Origin: Altibacter sp.
Lineage (GTDB): Bacteria; Bacteroidota; Bacteroidia; Flavobacteriales; Flavobacteriaceae
Reading direction: 5' to 3'
Length of the DNA: 64,000 bases
Assembly: GCF_019913785.1 (NCBI RefSeq)
Contig: NZ_JAIOHK010000001.1
Span: forward strand, 21,816-85,815
This document shows positions 8,933 through 16,944 of the stretch, in pieces. How positions within the stretch are numbered: the stretch's first letter is position 1; every line of letters starts with the position of its first letter. The position numbers and the translations under genes were made by a program. The notes beneath the pieces are model-generated. The model was not told the origin of the DNA and searched no databases. It was given only the letters and a program-made list of their open reading frames with translations.

Positions 8933-9343
8933 CTATTTATTATACAAATAATCCTGAAGGATAATTGTTGCGCTAATCTCATCTATTAGTGCCTTATTTT
9001 GACGCTGTTTCTTCTTCAAACCACTATCAATCATAGTTTGAAATGCCATTTTACTGGTAAACCGTTCGTCGACTCTTTTAACGGGTAACTTTGGAAATAC
9101 CACTGAAAATTTGGTCAAAAATTTCTGAATTTCCACTTCCACATCACTATGGGTACCATCCTTTTGTTTGGGTTCGCCTACTATCACAATGTCTACTTTT
9201 TCTGAAGCAAAATAGCCTTCCAAAAAAGCCAGCAATTCTTTGGTCGCGATGGTTGTTAAACCCGATGCAATCAACTGCATTTCATCGGTTACAGCAATGC
9301 CGGTTCGTTTCGTTCCAAAGTCTATGGCTAGTATGCGTCCCAT
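8933..9343 (-). CDS. ruvX: RuvX/YqgF family Holliday-junction-resolvase-like nuclease
   Basis: This 136-aa protein has an RNase H-like fold: 'ILAIDFGTKRTGIAVTD' at the N-terminus with the first catalytic Asp (residue 8), 'VIVGEPKQKDGT', 'KRVDERFTS', and a C-terminal 'DEISATIILQDYL' carrying the last acidic residue. YqgF/RuvX is nearly universal; roles in 16S rRNA 5' processing and in junction resolution have both been proposed. It is the first gene of the ruvX-def unit and has a -7 element close upstream. Confidence 0.9.
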   Translation of the reverse strand: MGRILAIDFGTKRTGIAVTDEMQLIASGLTTIATKELLAFLEGYFASEKVDIVIVGEPKQKDGTHSDVEVEIQKFLTKFSVVFPKLPVKRVDERFTSKMAFQTMIDSGLKKKQRQNKALIDEISATIILQDYLYNK

Positions 9344-9351
9344 TCAGTTTG

Positions 9352-9359
9352 CAAAAATA
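9352..9359 (-). promoter_or_regulatory. Putative -7 element of ruvX
   Basis: TATTTTTG on the minus strand (consensus TAnnTTTG), 8 bp before the ruvX ATG. Confidence 0.45.
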
Positions 9360-9403
9360 AGGCAATAGTATATAGCATGCTAATTTATTTACTTCTGGGG
9401 GCC

Positions 9404-9430
9404 TTGAGTGATTCTTTGTTAGTAAGTTTG
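9404..9430 (+). promoter_or_regulatory. Putative dapD promoter (-33 TTG and -7 TAAGTTTG)
   Basis: TTG at 9404-9406 and TAAGTTTG at 9423-9430 match the flavobacterial consensus, with a 16-bp spacer that is slightly shorter than usual. The -7 element ends 41 bp before the dapD ATG. Confidence 0.45.
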
Positions 9431-9471
9431 CAATTGTATTACTATGTTTATATTCGTAAATATCCTGAAGA

Positions 9472-10287
9472 ATGACCCAACTGCAACAACTCATTGAAAA
9501 AGCATGGGAAGACCGCTCCCTTTTACAAAATCCCGAAATCATAGCTGCCATTCGAGAGGTGGTTCGCCTTTGTGATGAGGGACAATTGCGCTGTGCACAA
9601 CCTACATCCACGGGCTGGCAGGTAAATGAATGGGTTAAAAAGGCCGTGGTCTTGTATTTCCCCATTCAGAAAATGGAGCGTATGGAAGTGGGTATCTTCG
9701 AATACCACGATAAAATTCCGTTAAAAAGAGGCTATGAAGAAAAAGGAATCCGCGTGGTTCCACATGCGGTTGCCAGACACGGAGCGTATATTTCGAAAGG
9801 CGTCATACTGATGCCAAGCTATGTAAATATTGGTGCTTATGTGGATGAGGGCACCATGGTAGATACTTGGGCAACGGTGGGATCTTGCGCTCAGATTGGC
9901 AAGAACGTTCATCTAAGCGGTGGTGTTGGAATTGGCGGTGTATTAGAACCCCTTCAAGCCGCTCCTGTGATTATCGAAGACAATGCGTTTATAGGTTCCC
10001 GATCCATCGTAGTGGAAGGTGTTCGCGTTGAATCTGAAGCCGTTTTAGGAGCCAATGTGGTTCTCACTGCTTCTACTAAAATTATCGATGTGACCGGAAG
10101 TACACCAAAAGAAATGAAAGGGCTGGTTCCCGCTCGGTCTGTGGTGATTCCGGGCAGTTATACAAAACAATTTCCTGCGGGAGAATACCAGGTGTCCTGT
10201 GCTTTAATAATCGGGAAACGGAAAGAAAGCACCAATAAAAAAACATCCCTGAACGACGCCTTACGTGAATATGATGTGGCCGTTTAA
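9472..10287 (+). CDS. dapD: 2,3,4,5-tetrahydropyridine-2,6-dicarboxylate N-succinyltransferase
   Basis: This 271-aa cytosolic trimeric enzyme transfers succinyl from succinyl-CoA to tetrahydrodipicolinate, in the succinylase branch of meso-diaminopimelate and lysine synthesis. An N-terminal helical domain is followed by left-handed beta-helix hexapeptide repeats ('VGIGGVLEPLQAAPVIIEDN', 'IGSRSIVVEGVRVESEAVLG') and a C-terminal 'LVPARSVVIPGSYTKQFPAG'. The length fits the family. lysA, the last step of the pathway, lies 26 kb downstream in this window. Confidence 0.96.
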   Translation: MTQLQQLIEKAWEDRSLLQNPEIIAAIREVVRLCDEGQLRCAQPTSTGWQVNEWVKKAVVLYFPIQKMERMEVGIFEYHDKIPLKRGYEEKGIRVVPHAVARHGAYISKGVILMPSYVNIGAYVDEGTMVDTWATVGSCAQIGKNVHLSGGVGIGGVLEPLQAAPVIIEDNAFIGSRSIVVEGVRVESEAVLGANVVLTASTKIIDVTGSTPKEMKGLVPARSVVIPGSYTKQFPAGEYQVSCALIIGKRKESTNKKTSLNDALREYDVAV

Positions 10288-10335
10288 TTGGGACTTTTAG
10301 AAAATAAGTACTACCAAAATAATCTATTGTAAATT

Positions 10336-11397
10336 TTGAAAATTCTTGTAATTCAGCATAAGATGATCGGTGATGTGCTCACCTCCTCCCTATTGTTTGA
10401 AATACTACAAACGCATTTTCCTTCGGCCCAATTGGATTATCTAATTAACAGTAACACATTGGCGGTAGTAGAAAACAATCCATTCATCAATAAATACTGG
10501 TTGTATTCAAAAGAACTTGAAATGTCAAGTCAGTTGGGAAAGGCATTTCGGGAAAGCATAATAGCCGAAAAGTACGATGTCGTCATCGATGTCTATTCCA
10601 AATTAGGAAGTGCTATCCTCACCAAAAAGACAGCGGCCAAAACTAGGATTGGGTATCGAAAATGGTATACCAAACACAAATACAGCCATACATTTGTTCC
10701 GAAAACGATATCGAAAAAAGACGAAGGGCTGGCCATTGAAAATAGGGTAATGTTGTTGGAGCCTTTGATAGGCCAGATTGAAGACATCCCAAAGCCGAAG
10801 ATTTACTTACTTCCTGAAGAAATTGACGCCGCAAGCAAGATATTGACCAATCATGGGATTGATCTGAAAAAACCGCTCTTTATGATCGGTATTCTGGGAA
10901 GCGGTGAAAAGAAATCCTATCCCCTGCCCTATATGGCGAATTTGTTGGATTTTGTAGTTGCTGAAACCCAAGGCCAACTCATATTCAACTATATACCGTC
11001 ACAACAAGCCGAAGCAGACAGGCTGTATGAAATGTGTTCTGAAATGACCCAAAAACATATTGTTAAGGAGGTCTATGGAAAGGATCTCCGTCAGTTTTTA
11101 GCACTTACCAAACACTGCACGGCACTTATTGGTAACGAGGGTGGTGCTGTTAATATGGCTAAGGCATTGTCTAGTCCAACATTTTCAATCTTCGCTCCAT
11201 GGATCTTAAAAGAAGCATGGAATAGTTACGAGGCCGGTGGAGAAAATGCTTCGGTTCACCTCAAAGATTTTTATCCAGAACTGTATACCCAACATCCAAA
11301 AAAGCTGAAGAAAAAGGCGGACAACTTATACAGACAATTTGCTCCCGATTTTATTCTCCCGGAATTACGGAAGTTTCTAGCTCGATGGCATGTTTAA
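10336..11397 (+). CDS. Glycosyltransferase family 9 (heptosyltransferase-like)
   Basis: This is a 353-aa protein with a TTG start; the Rossmann strand 'KILVIQHKMIGDVLTSS' requires it, because the next ATG falls inside that motif. GT9 features are the N-terminal 'IGDVL' loop, a mid-protein 'GILGSGEKKSYPLPYMA', and the C-terminal donor-binding 'LIGNEGGAVNMAKALSSP'. GT9 enzymes add heptose or related sugars to the lipopolysaccharide inner core at the cytoplasmic face. Its 3' end overlaps the convergent GT2 gene by 4 bp. The family is sure; the sugar is unknown. Confidence 0.88.
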   Translation: MKILVIQHKMIGDVLTSSLLFEILQTHFPSAQLDYLINSNTLAVVENNPFINKYWLYSKELEMSSQLGKAFRESIIAEKYDVVIDVYSKLGSAILTKKTAAKTRIGYRKWYTKHKYSHTFVPKTISKKDEGLAIENRVMLLEPLIGQIEDIPKPKIYLLPEEIDAASKILTNHGIDLKKPLFMIGILGSGEKKSYPLPYMANLLDFVVAETQGQLIFNYIPSQQAEADRLYEMCSEMTQKHIVKEVYGKDLRQFLALTKHCTALIGNEGGAVNMAKALSSPTFSIFAPWILKEAWNSYEAGGENASVHLKDFYPELYTQHPKKLKKKADNLYRQFAPDFILPELRKFLARWHV

Positions 11398-12215
11398 CTT
11401 TTTATGATACCAAAAGGAGTATACACGGCTTTTTGATCTTTGGTAGCTTTTCGAATTTCGGCATTCTTTTCCAGCATTTCCGGTTTTACATACCCTCGCT
11501 CATGATCTAAATGTACGCAGATAGCCGAGTAACGCAATTGTTTTGCCTTGATTCCCAAATTAAAAAGTCGCTCTCCCAATTCGCGATCCTCTCCTCCGTA
11601 TTGCATGCGTTCGTCAAAACCATTAACCTTCACAATATCTGCCTTCCATCCCGATGCATTATGACCATTCCAGGTCGCTTCGGTAGGTGTGATCCAATTC
11701 AGGAATTTTTCCTTGAATCCCGCAGCCGTAAGTTTGTTATTCTTAAATGAAGGGCTTAGCCCATATTCCATAAGCCAATGAATATCAAAGCAATTCTGAT
11801 TCGCAATATCCTCTTCTGTGATTATTTCTGAAATGGCCATCGGTAGCTTAAAATACCCTCCCGAAAGGAAATAACCCTGTTCCTGAAACTTTAGATGTGT
11901 TTCAACAAAATCCTTACGAGGAATACAATCGCCGTCACTGAACAACAAATAATCGGTATTTGACGCTTCAATTGCCTTGTTAAGAATCTTTGTCTTCTGA
12001 AAACCGTTGTCCTCATGCCAAACATGGAGGAGCTTCATTTTTGACCTGTTTATAAAATAATCGATCAAATCTTTTGTTTCAGTAGAAGAACCATCGTCAG
12101 CAATAACTACCTCAAAGTCGGTTTCGGTTTGATGCTCATATCCCCATAGTACTTTTTGTAACCATTCCGGCTGATTATATGTACTGATGATTACTGAAAG
12201 TTTGGGCCTTACCAT
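11394..12215 (-). CDS. Glycosyltransferase family 2 with galactosyltransferase-type C-terminus
   Basis: This is a 273-aa GT-A fold protein. It has 'LSVIISTYNQPEWL' with nucleotide-binding 'VIADDGSS', a metal-binding 'LFSDGDCIPRKDF' (DxD equivalent), and the C-terminal 'YGGEDRELGERL' block typical of the Glyco_transf_7C domain. It probably acts in outer-core or surface glycan synthesis with its neighbours. It is divergent from the next GT2 gene across a 39-bp gap containing a perfect inverted repeat, and convergent with the GT9 gene. Confidence 0.88.
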   Translation of the reverse strand: MVRPKLSVIISTYNQPEWLQKVLWGYEHQTETDFEVVIADDGSSTETKDLIDYFINRSKMKLLHVWHEDNGFQKTKILNKAIEASNTDYLLFSDGDCIPRKDFVETHLKFQEQGYFLSGGYFKLPMAISEIITEEDIANQNCFDIHWLMEYGLSPSFKNNKLTAAGFKEKFLNWITPTEATWNGHNASGWKADIVKVNGFDERMQYGGEDRELGERLFNLGIKAKQLRYSAICVHLDHERGYVKPEMLEKNAEIRKATKDQKAVYTPFGIIKS

Positions 12216-12218
12216 TGT

Positions 12219-12238
12219 GTAAAAATAACTATTTTTAC
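12219..12238. promoter_or_regulatory. Inverted repeat carrying back-to-back -7-like elements between two GT2 genes
   Basis: GTAAAAATA, two bases, then TATTTTTAC: a perfect 9-bp inverted repeat filling half of the 39-bp gap between divergent genes. Each arm reads outward as TATTTTTA, one base off the -7 consensus TAnnTTTG. It could be a divergent promoter, an operator, or both. Confidence 0.4.
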
Positions 12239-12254
12239 TGGTGAAATAAACTGC

Positions 12255-13016
12255 ATGTCAAAACTTAGTGCACTCCTTATTGTTTATAATGAAATAAAGC
12301 AACTTCCCGATGCAATCGACACCGTTGCTTTTGCCGATGAGATCATTGTTATCGACTCGTATAGCAACGATGGCACCTATGAAGCGCTACTGAATGACAA
12401 GCGTGTACAAGTATTTCAGAAAAAATTTGGGGACTATGCCTCGCAACGCAATTTCGCGCTCTCTAAAGCAGCCCATGAATGGGTCTTGTTTATAGATGCA
12501 GACGAACGGATCCCCGAGGTCCTTCGAGAGGAAATTCAGCAGACCCTACTTGGCAATCCACACATCGCGGCCTATTATTTTTATAGGCAGTTTATGTATA
12601 AGGGAAAACCACTGCGATTCAGCGGATTGCAAACCGACAAGATCTACCGCCTTTTCAAGAAAGATAGGGCTTCCTATATTCCGTCTAAATTGGTGCATGA
12701 AAACCTCGAAGTTGTTGGAGAAAGTGGGATGCTAAAGCATAAATTGTTACATTTCTTCTACGAAGATTACGAGACTTATAAAGGAAAGATGATTGCGTAT
12801 GGCAAGTTAAAAGGAAAGGAATTATTTCTGAAAGGCGAGCGTTACAGCCTGTTAAAACGATATCTTAAACCACTGTATAAATTCCTGACACATTATATCA
12901 TCCGACTCGGAATTTTGGATGGTAAGAAGGGTTGGATTATCAGCAAACTCAACGCGTTAAGCGTTTCCGAACGCTACAGAGAACTCAGAAGGTTACAAAG
13001 GCTATCTCCAGAATAG
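12255..13016 (+). CDS. Glycosyltransferase family 2, WaaE/KdtX-like
   Basis: This is a 253-aa protein. 'LSALLIVYNEIKQLPDAID', 'FADEIIVIDSYSNDGT', 'QRNFALSKA' and 'WVLFIDADERIP' are the characteristic blocks of the beta-glucosyltransferase group that modifies the first inner-core heptose (WaaE/KdtX). The C-terminal part (residues 180-253) is basic and helical, fitting peripheral membrane attachment. Its last 15 bp overlap the convergent kinase gene. A role in the lipopolysaccharide core is likely from family and neighbours; the exact acceptor is not shown. Confidence 0.86.
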   Translation: MSKLSALLIVYNEIKQLPDAIDTVAFADEIIVIDSYSNDGTYEALLNDKRVQVFQKKFGDYASQRNFALSKAAHEWVLFIDADERIPEVLREEIQQTLLGNPHIAAYYFYRQFMYKGKPLRFSGLQTDKIYRLFKKDRASYIPSKLVHENLEVVGESGMLKHKLLHFFYEDYETYKGKMIAYGKLKGKELFLKGERYSLLKRYLKPLYKFLTHYIIRLGILDGKKGWIISKLNALSVSERYRELRRLQRLSPE

Positions 13017-13790
13017 ATATTTTTGTTTCAGACGCACTTTTCGGTGGTACTTATGCTGAAACTTGGAAACTAAGCTCCACATCAGCGTCACAATCTTTGT
13101 ATAATCCTCTCCCGAAAGTTTTGCGTATTCATCACTCATAATTTCCACCATCTCCTTCTTTGGCGTGATACGAGAAAAATTCTTAATCCGCTCCTCAAAA
13201 GTAAGGGGTCGAAACTCCATCCTATTGAGGTCTACCAAATAAAAATCATAGCCGTTATCCTTCTTTACGATGAGGGTATTTCCGGGAGAATGGTCCTTAA
13301 ACAAAATATTATTTTGATGTAATTTCCAGGTAAAGGCAGTAAACTGTCGCAAAATATTCTCATGGTCCGGATAATCCGGTTGATGCACCAATTCGCGATA
13401 GGTAAGATCGTATCTGAGGTGTTTACTAATATAGTAGCTATCCTTGAGCCCTATGACATCCGAATGCTCAAAAAATGCTATGGGTTGGGGCGTTAGAATT
13501 CCCTTATCCAATAACTTATTAGCGAAGGTATAGGAGCGTTCTGCCTTAGATTTCCTGAAATACCTATAAACGATCTTATTGATAAGGTTTGGCTTTTTGA
13601 ACGACTTTACGTTGAGGGTTGTTCCGTTGAGATCGAACAATTTTATGGTATTGCGGTCTCCATCGCCCAGGCGCTTCCCCTGCGTTTTAAAATTTGTGAC
13701 AATGCCTACTATTTCGGTTAACTGTGGTAAATAGTCTTTGTGGACAAGTCCTTCAAGGGGTAGCTTAGCTGTATATGAAACTTTTTCCAA
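13002..13790 (-). CDS. Lipopolysaccharide-kinase (InaA/WaaP/Kdo-kinase)-like protein
   Basis: This is a 262-aa protein kinase-like protein with a probable TTG start. The catalytic loop is visible as 'LHQNNILFKDHSPGNTLI', with the Asp and Asn of the kinase fold, followed by 'YDFYLVDLNRMEFR' as the DFG-equivalent. The N-terminal Gly-rich loop is weak, as in WaaP and KdkA. Such enzymes phosphorylate heptose or Kdo of the lipopolysaccharide core, and the location between core-type glycosyltransferases fits that role. It is transcribed against its neighbours and overlaps the GT2 gene by 15 bp at the 3' end. Confidence 0.82.
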   Translation of the reverse strand: MEKVSYTAKLPLEGLVHKDYLPQLTEIVGIVTNFKTQGKRLGDGDRNTIKLFDLNGTTLNVKSFKKPNLINKIVYRYFRKSKAERSYTFANKLLDKGILTPQPIAFFEHSDVIGLKDSYYISKHLRYDLTYRELVHQPDYPDHENILRQFTAFTWKLHQNNILFKDHSPGNTLIVKKDNGYDFYLVDLNRMEFRPLTFEERIKNFSRITPKKEMVEIMSDEYAKLSGEDYTKIVTLMWSLVSKFQHKYHRKVRLKQKYLFWR

Positions 13791-13816
13791 GGGTTTCTTT
13801 CGTATTGCTTTCGATG

Positions 13817-13824
13817 CAAAAATA
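13817..13824 (-). promoter_or_regulatory. Putative -7 element of the LPS-kinase gene
   Basis: TATTTTTG on the minus strand, 26 bp before the TTG start of the kinase gene. On the plus strand the same gap holds a TACCTTTA variant at 13862-13869, ahead of the GT4 gene. Confidence 0.4.
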
Positions 13825-13891
13825 CATTTAATAATCCGTTTCTATTTTATTCAAAAAAAGATACCTTTAGGGTGCTGTAAAATTCCTCGAT

Positions 13892-14956
13892 TTGAAAGAA
13901 GTTTTCCTTGAAACCCATAATATTAAAAACCCCTTTACCGGCTTCGGTCAGTATAATTTTTATTTGCTGAAAGGCCTGTATCACTGTGCGGATCCTTCCA
14001 TTAGATTTACGGTACACACGCAGAAAAAAGAGTTTCTGAAGCAGGAATTCGGTAACTTTTTCAATTACAAATTTTATATGGGGTTACGAAGGTATCCTGC
14101 ACTTCGCCTTCGAAAAAAGTACGATGTTTGGCATTCGGTTAACCAAAACACCAAGGTAGAACCACATCACAACATACCCTATGTATTGACCATTCACGAC
14201 GTTAATTTTATTGAAGAAATTTCTAGCGACCTCAACCATCCGCGTAACCGGCGCTTTATCGAAAAACTGAATCGCGCAAATGCGATTACCTATATTTCAG
14301 AATATGCCAAGCAATCGACCCATGCGAGTTTTGACGTCCCTAAAGTCCCTGAATATGTGATCTATAACGGAAATCCTTCCGAAGCCGCATTAGACCTTTC
14401 TAAGTATACTCCTGTAAACAAACCGGAGGGCAATTATCTATTCACGATTGGTGATTTTTGGGAACGGAAGAATTTTCACCTCTTGGTAGAAATGATGCCT
14501 TATTTATCCGACTTCAAATTGATCATAGCAGGAAATAACGATCGTCCATACGCCGAAAAAGTACGAGAACGGATCACAGCTTTGAAAGTAGAGCACCGTG
14601 TGACCCTTGCAGGACGTATTTCCGATGAAGAGAAGCAATACCATTTAAAAAATGCAACGGCCTTTGTCTTTCCCTCATTGCGCGAGGGCTTTGGCCTGCC
14701 ACCTATTGAAGCCATGCGATTTGGTACACCGGTGTTTCTGGCCAATGCGACCTCACTTCCCGAAATTGGCGGTGATGCTGCCTTCTATTGGAAGAATTTC
14801 AATCCGGAAGATATGGCTTCGGAAGTACAGAAAGGACTCATTACGTTTCAAAAGAACAAAGAAATTCATACCCAAAAACTAGAACAGCAGGCAGCACTTT
14901 TTAATTGGAATACTGCTGCCAAACAATATCTTGAAGTATATAAGTCACTATTATGA
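13892..14956 (+). CDS. Glycosyltransferase family 4 (GT1-type)
   Basis: This is a 354-aa protein with a TTG start; no ATG precedes the first beta strand. The C-terminal GT-B half has the acceptor/donor motif 'SLREGFGLPPIEAM' (E-x7-E type) and 'TLAGRISDEEKQYHLKNATA'. The N-terminal half carries 'NPFTGFGQYNFYLLKGL', a glycine loop for acceptor binding. It is a cytosolic or membrane-associated enzyme, probably adding a sugar to the same surface glycan as the neighbouring genes. The stop overlaps the tsaC start by 4 bp (ATGA), so the two are translationally coupled. Confidence 0.88.
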   Translation: MKEVFLETHNIKNPFTGFGQYNFYLLKGLYHCADPSIRFTVHTQKKEFLKQEFGNFFNYKFYMGLRRYPALRLRKKYDVWHSVNQNTKVEPHHNIPYVLTIHDVNFIEEISSDLNHPRNRRFIEKLNRANAITYISEYAKQSTHASFDVPKVPEYVIYNGNPSEAALDLSKYTPVNKPEGNYLFTIGDFWERKNFHLLVEMMPYLSDFKLIIAGNNDRPYAEKVRERITALKVEHRVTLAGRISDEEKQYHLKNATAFVFPSLREGFGLPPIEAMRFGTPVFLANATSLPEIGGDAAFYWKNFNPEDMASEVQKGLITFQKNKEIHTQKLEQQAALFNWNTAAKQYLEVYKSLL

Positions 14957-15513
14957 CTACTGAAATCAATAAAGCCTACGAGGTGCTTAAAAAAGGAGGT
15001 ATTATACTGTACCCTACCGATACGGTTTGGGGTATTGGCTGTGATGCCACCAATGCCGAAGCCATTGAAAAGGTGTTTCAGCTAAAAAAACGCTCAGAAA
15101 GTAAGTCGTTAATCTGTTTGGTAAACGATTTCAAAATGTTGGAACAATATGTAGCGCAAGTTCCTGCGGTAGCCTATGATATTTTAAAATTTGCCAATAA
15201 GCCAACTACAATTATCTATGACAGTCCTATCCGCGTAGCGGAAAACCTAGTTGCCGAAGATAATTCACTTGCCATTAGAGTCGTCAAAAATGATTTTTGC
15301 GAACAACTTATCCGAAAACTGCACAGGCCGTTGGTATCCACATCGGCCAATATAAGCGGAGAAGTGACCCCATTGAGCTTTCAAGAAATAAGTCCGCAAA
15401 TTTTGGAGGGCGTTGACTATGTTGTAAATTTGCACCGCACCAGAAAATCCGGTCAACCATCAGCTATCATCAGGCTAAAGAATGATGGTACGGTACAAGT
15501 AATCAGACAATAA
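14953..15513 (+). CDS. tsaC: L-threonylcarbamoyladenylate synthase (Sua5/YciO/YrdC family)
   Basis: This 186-aa protein makes threonylcarbamoyl-AMP from threonine, bicarbonate and ATP, the first step of t6A37 tRNA modification. The YrdC signature is seen in 'GIILYPTDTVWGIGCDATN', 'KRSESKSLICLVND', 'PTTIIYDSP', 'LAIRVVKNDFCEQLIRKL' and 'PLVSTSANISGE'. The length matches a single-domain TsaC rather than the longer Sua5. It is coupled to GT4 upstream and has a 3-bp gap to cca, another tRNA-maturation gene. Confidence 0.93.
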   Translation: MTTEINKAYEVLKKGGIILYPTDTVWGIGCDATNAEAIEKVFQLKKRSESKSLICLVNDFKMLEQYVAQVPAVAYDILKFANKPTTIIYDSPIRVAENLVAEDNSLAIRVVKNDFCEQLIRKLHRPLVSTSANISGEVTPLSFQEISPQILEGVDYVVNLHRTRKSGQPSAIIRLKNDGTVQVIRQ

Positions 15514-15516
15514 CTC

Positions 15517-16944
15517 ATGCCAAAAACCGCAACATTCGAAAATGCGTTAGCGCATCCAGTTTTTAAAACTATCGCCAAGGCTGCACATAATTTGCAGTTG
15601 GAGAGTTATGTAATTGGTGGTTATGTACGCGACTATCTGCTAGAGCGAGGTGATGCAAAGGATATTGACATTGTTGCTGTGGGAAGTGGCATTGAGTTGG
15701 CCAAAGAAGTGTCCAATCTGCTTCCGGGAAAGCCAAAGGTTTCCATCTTCAAGAATTACGGTACCGCCATGCTGAAAAGTGGCCCCATAGAAATTGAATT
15801 TGTCGGCGCTAGGAAGGAATCGTATAACGAGAATAGTAGAAATCCCGCCGTGGAAGACGGTTCATTGGAAGACGATCAAAAACGCAGGGATTTTACCATC
15901 AATGCCTTGGCATTCAGCCTTCAAAAAGAAAATTTTGGATTGTTGCTTGATCCCTTCAATGGATTGGACGACCTCAACAATAAGATCATCCGTACCCCAT
16001 TGGACCCGGACATTACCTTCAGCGATGATCCCTTGAGAATGCTTAGGGCGATCCGGTTTGCGACGCAGTTGGATTTTCTAATCGAAAAAGCATCTTTGGC
16101 GGCGATTACGCGGAATGCGGAACGAATTAATATAATTTCTCAAGAACGTATTGTGGATGAAATCAATAAAATATTGATGACTCCCGTACCTTCAAAAGGG
16201 TTTGGACTATTGCTCAAAACTGGGTTATTGCCTCATATCTTTCCCGAATTGGTAGCCTTGCAGGGCATCGAAGAAAAAGAAGGGCAACGCCATAAGGACA
16301 ACTTTTGGCATACCTTGGAGGTGGTGGACAATATCGCCCAAACTACAGACAACCTATGGCTACGTTGGGCCGCCTTATTGCACGATATAGGAAAGGCACC
16401 CACCAAGCGTTTCGATAAAAAAATAGGATGGACCTTTCACGCACACGAATTCGTAGGCTCAAAAATGGTGTACAAATTGTTCAAACGCCTTAAAATGCCA
16501 TTGAATGAAAAAATGAAATTCGTACAAAAGATGGTACTTATGAGCTCAAGACCCATCGCCCTTGCTTCGGAAGTAACTGATAGTGCCGTACGCCGACTCA
16601 TATTCGACGCCGGAGAATACGTGGAAGATCTTATGACCCTTTGCGAGGCAGACATCACAACAAAAAACCCAAATAAGTTTAAAAAATATCAAAACAATTT
16701 TAAATTAGTACGCGATAAAATTGTGGAAGTGGAAGAACGGGATCATATTCGTAACTTCCAACCTCCGGTAAGTGGTGAGGAAATTATGAAAACATTTGGA
16801 TTGGATCCATCACGCGAAATTGGAATTATAAAAGACGCCATCAAGGAGGCAATACTAGAAGGAGAAATACCTAATGAATATGAAGCGGCTAGAAAATATA
16901 TGTTGACCAAAGGCGCAGAACTCAAACTAACACCTGTAAAATAA
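15517..16944 (+). CDS. cca: CCA tRNA nucleotidyltransferase with HD domain
   Basis: This 475-aa protein adds or repairs the 3' CCA of tRNA. The nucleotidyltransferase head has '[14 protein letters not shown]' (about 32-45) and catalytic 'DIDIV' with Asp49 and Asp51. It is followed by '[10 protein letters not shown]', '[12 protein letters not shown]' and a C-terminal HD phosphohydrolase domain with '[15 protein letters not shown]'. The size and HD domain match the Bacteroidota form. It sits 3 bp after tsaC, and its TAA shares an A with the ctaA ATG. Confidence 0.95.
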   Translation: MPKTATFENALAHPVFKTIAKAAHNLQLESYVIGGYVRDYLLERGDAKDIDIVAVGSGIELAKEVSNLLPGKPKVSIFKNYGTAMLKSGPIEIEFVGARKESYNENSRNPAVEDGSLEDDQKRRDFTINALAFSLQKENFGLLLDPFNGLDDLNNKIIRTPLDPDITFSDDPLRMLRAIRFATQLDFLIEKASLAAITRNAERINIISQERIVDEINKILMTPVPSKGFGLLLKTGLLPHIFPELVALQGIEEKEGQRHKDNFWHTLEVVDNIAQTTDNLWLRWAALLHDIGKAPTKRFDKKIGWTFHAHEFVGSKMVYKLFKRLKMPLNEKMKFVQKMVLMSSRPIALASEVTDSAVRRLIFDAGEYVEDLMTLCEADITTKNPNKFKKYQNNFKLVRDKIVEVEERDHIRNFQPPVSGEEIMKTFGLDPSREIGIIKDAIKEAILEGEIPNEYEAARKYMLTKGAELKLTPVK

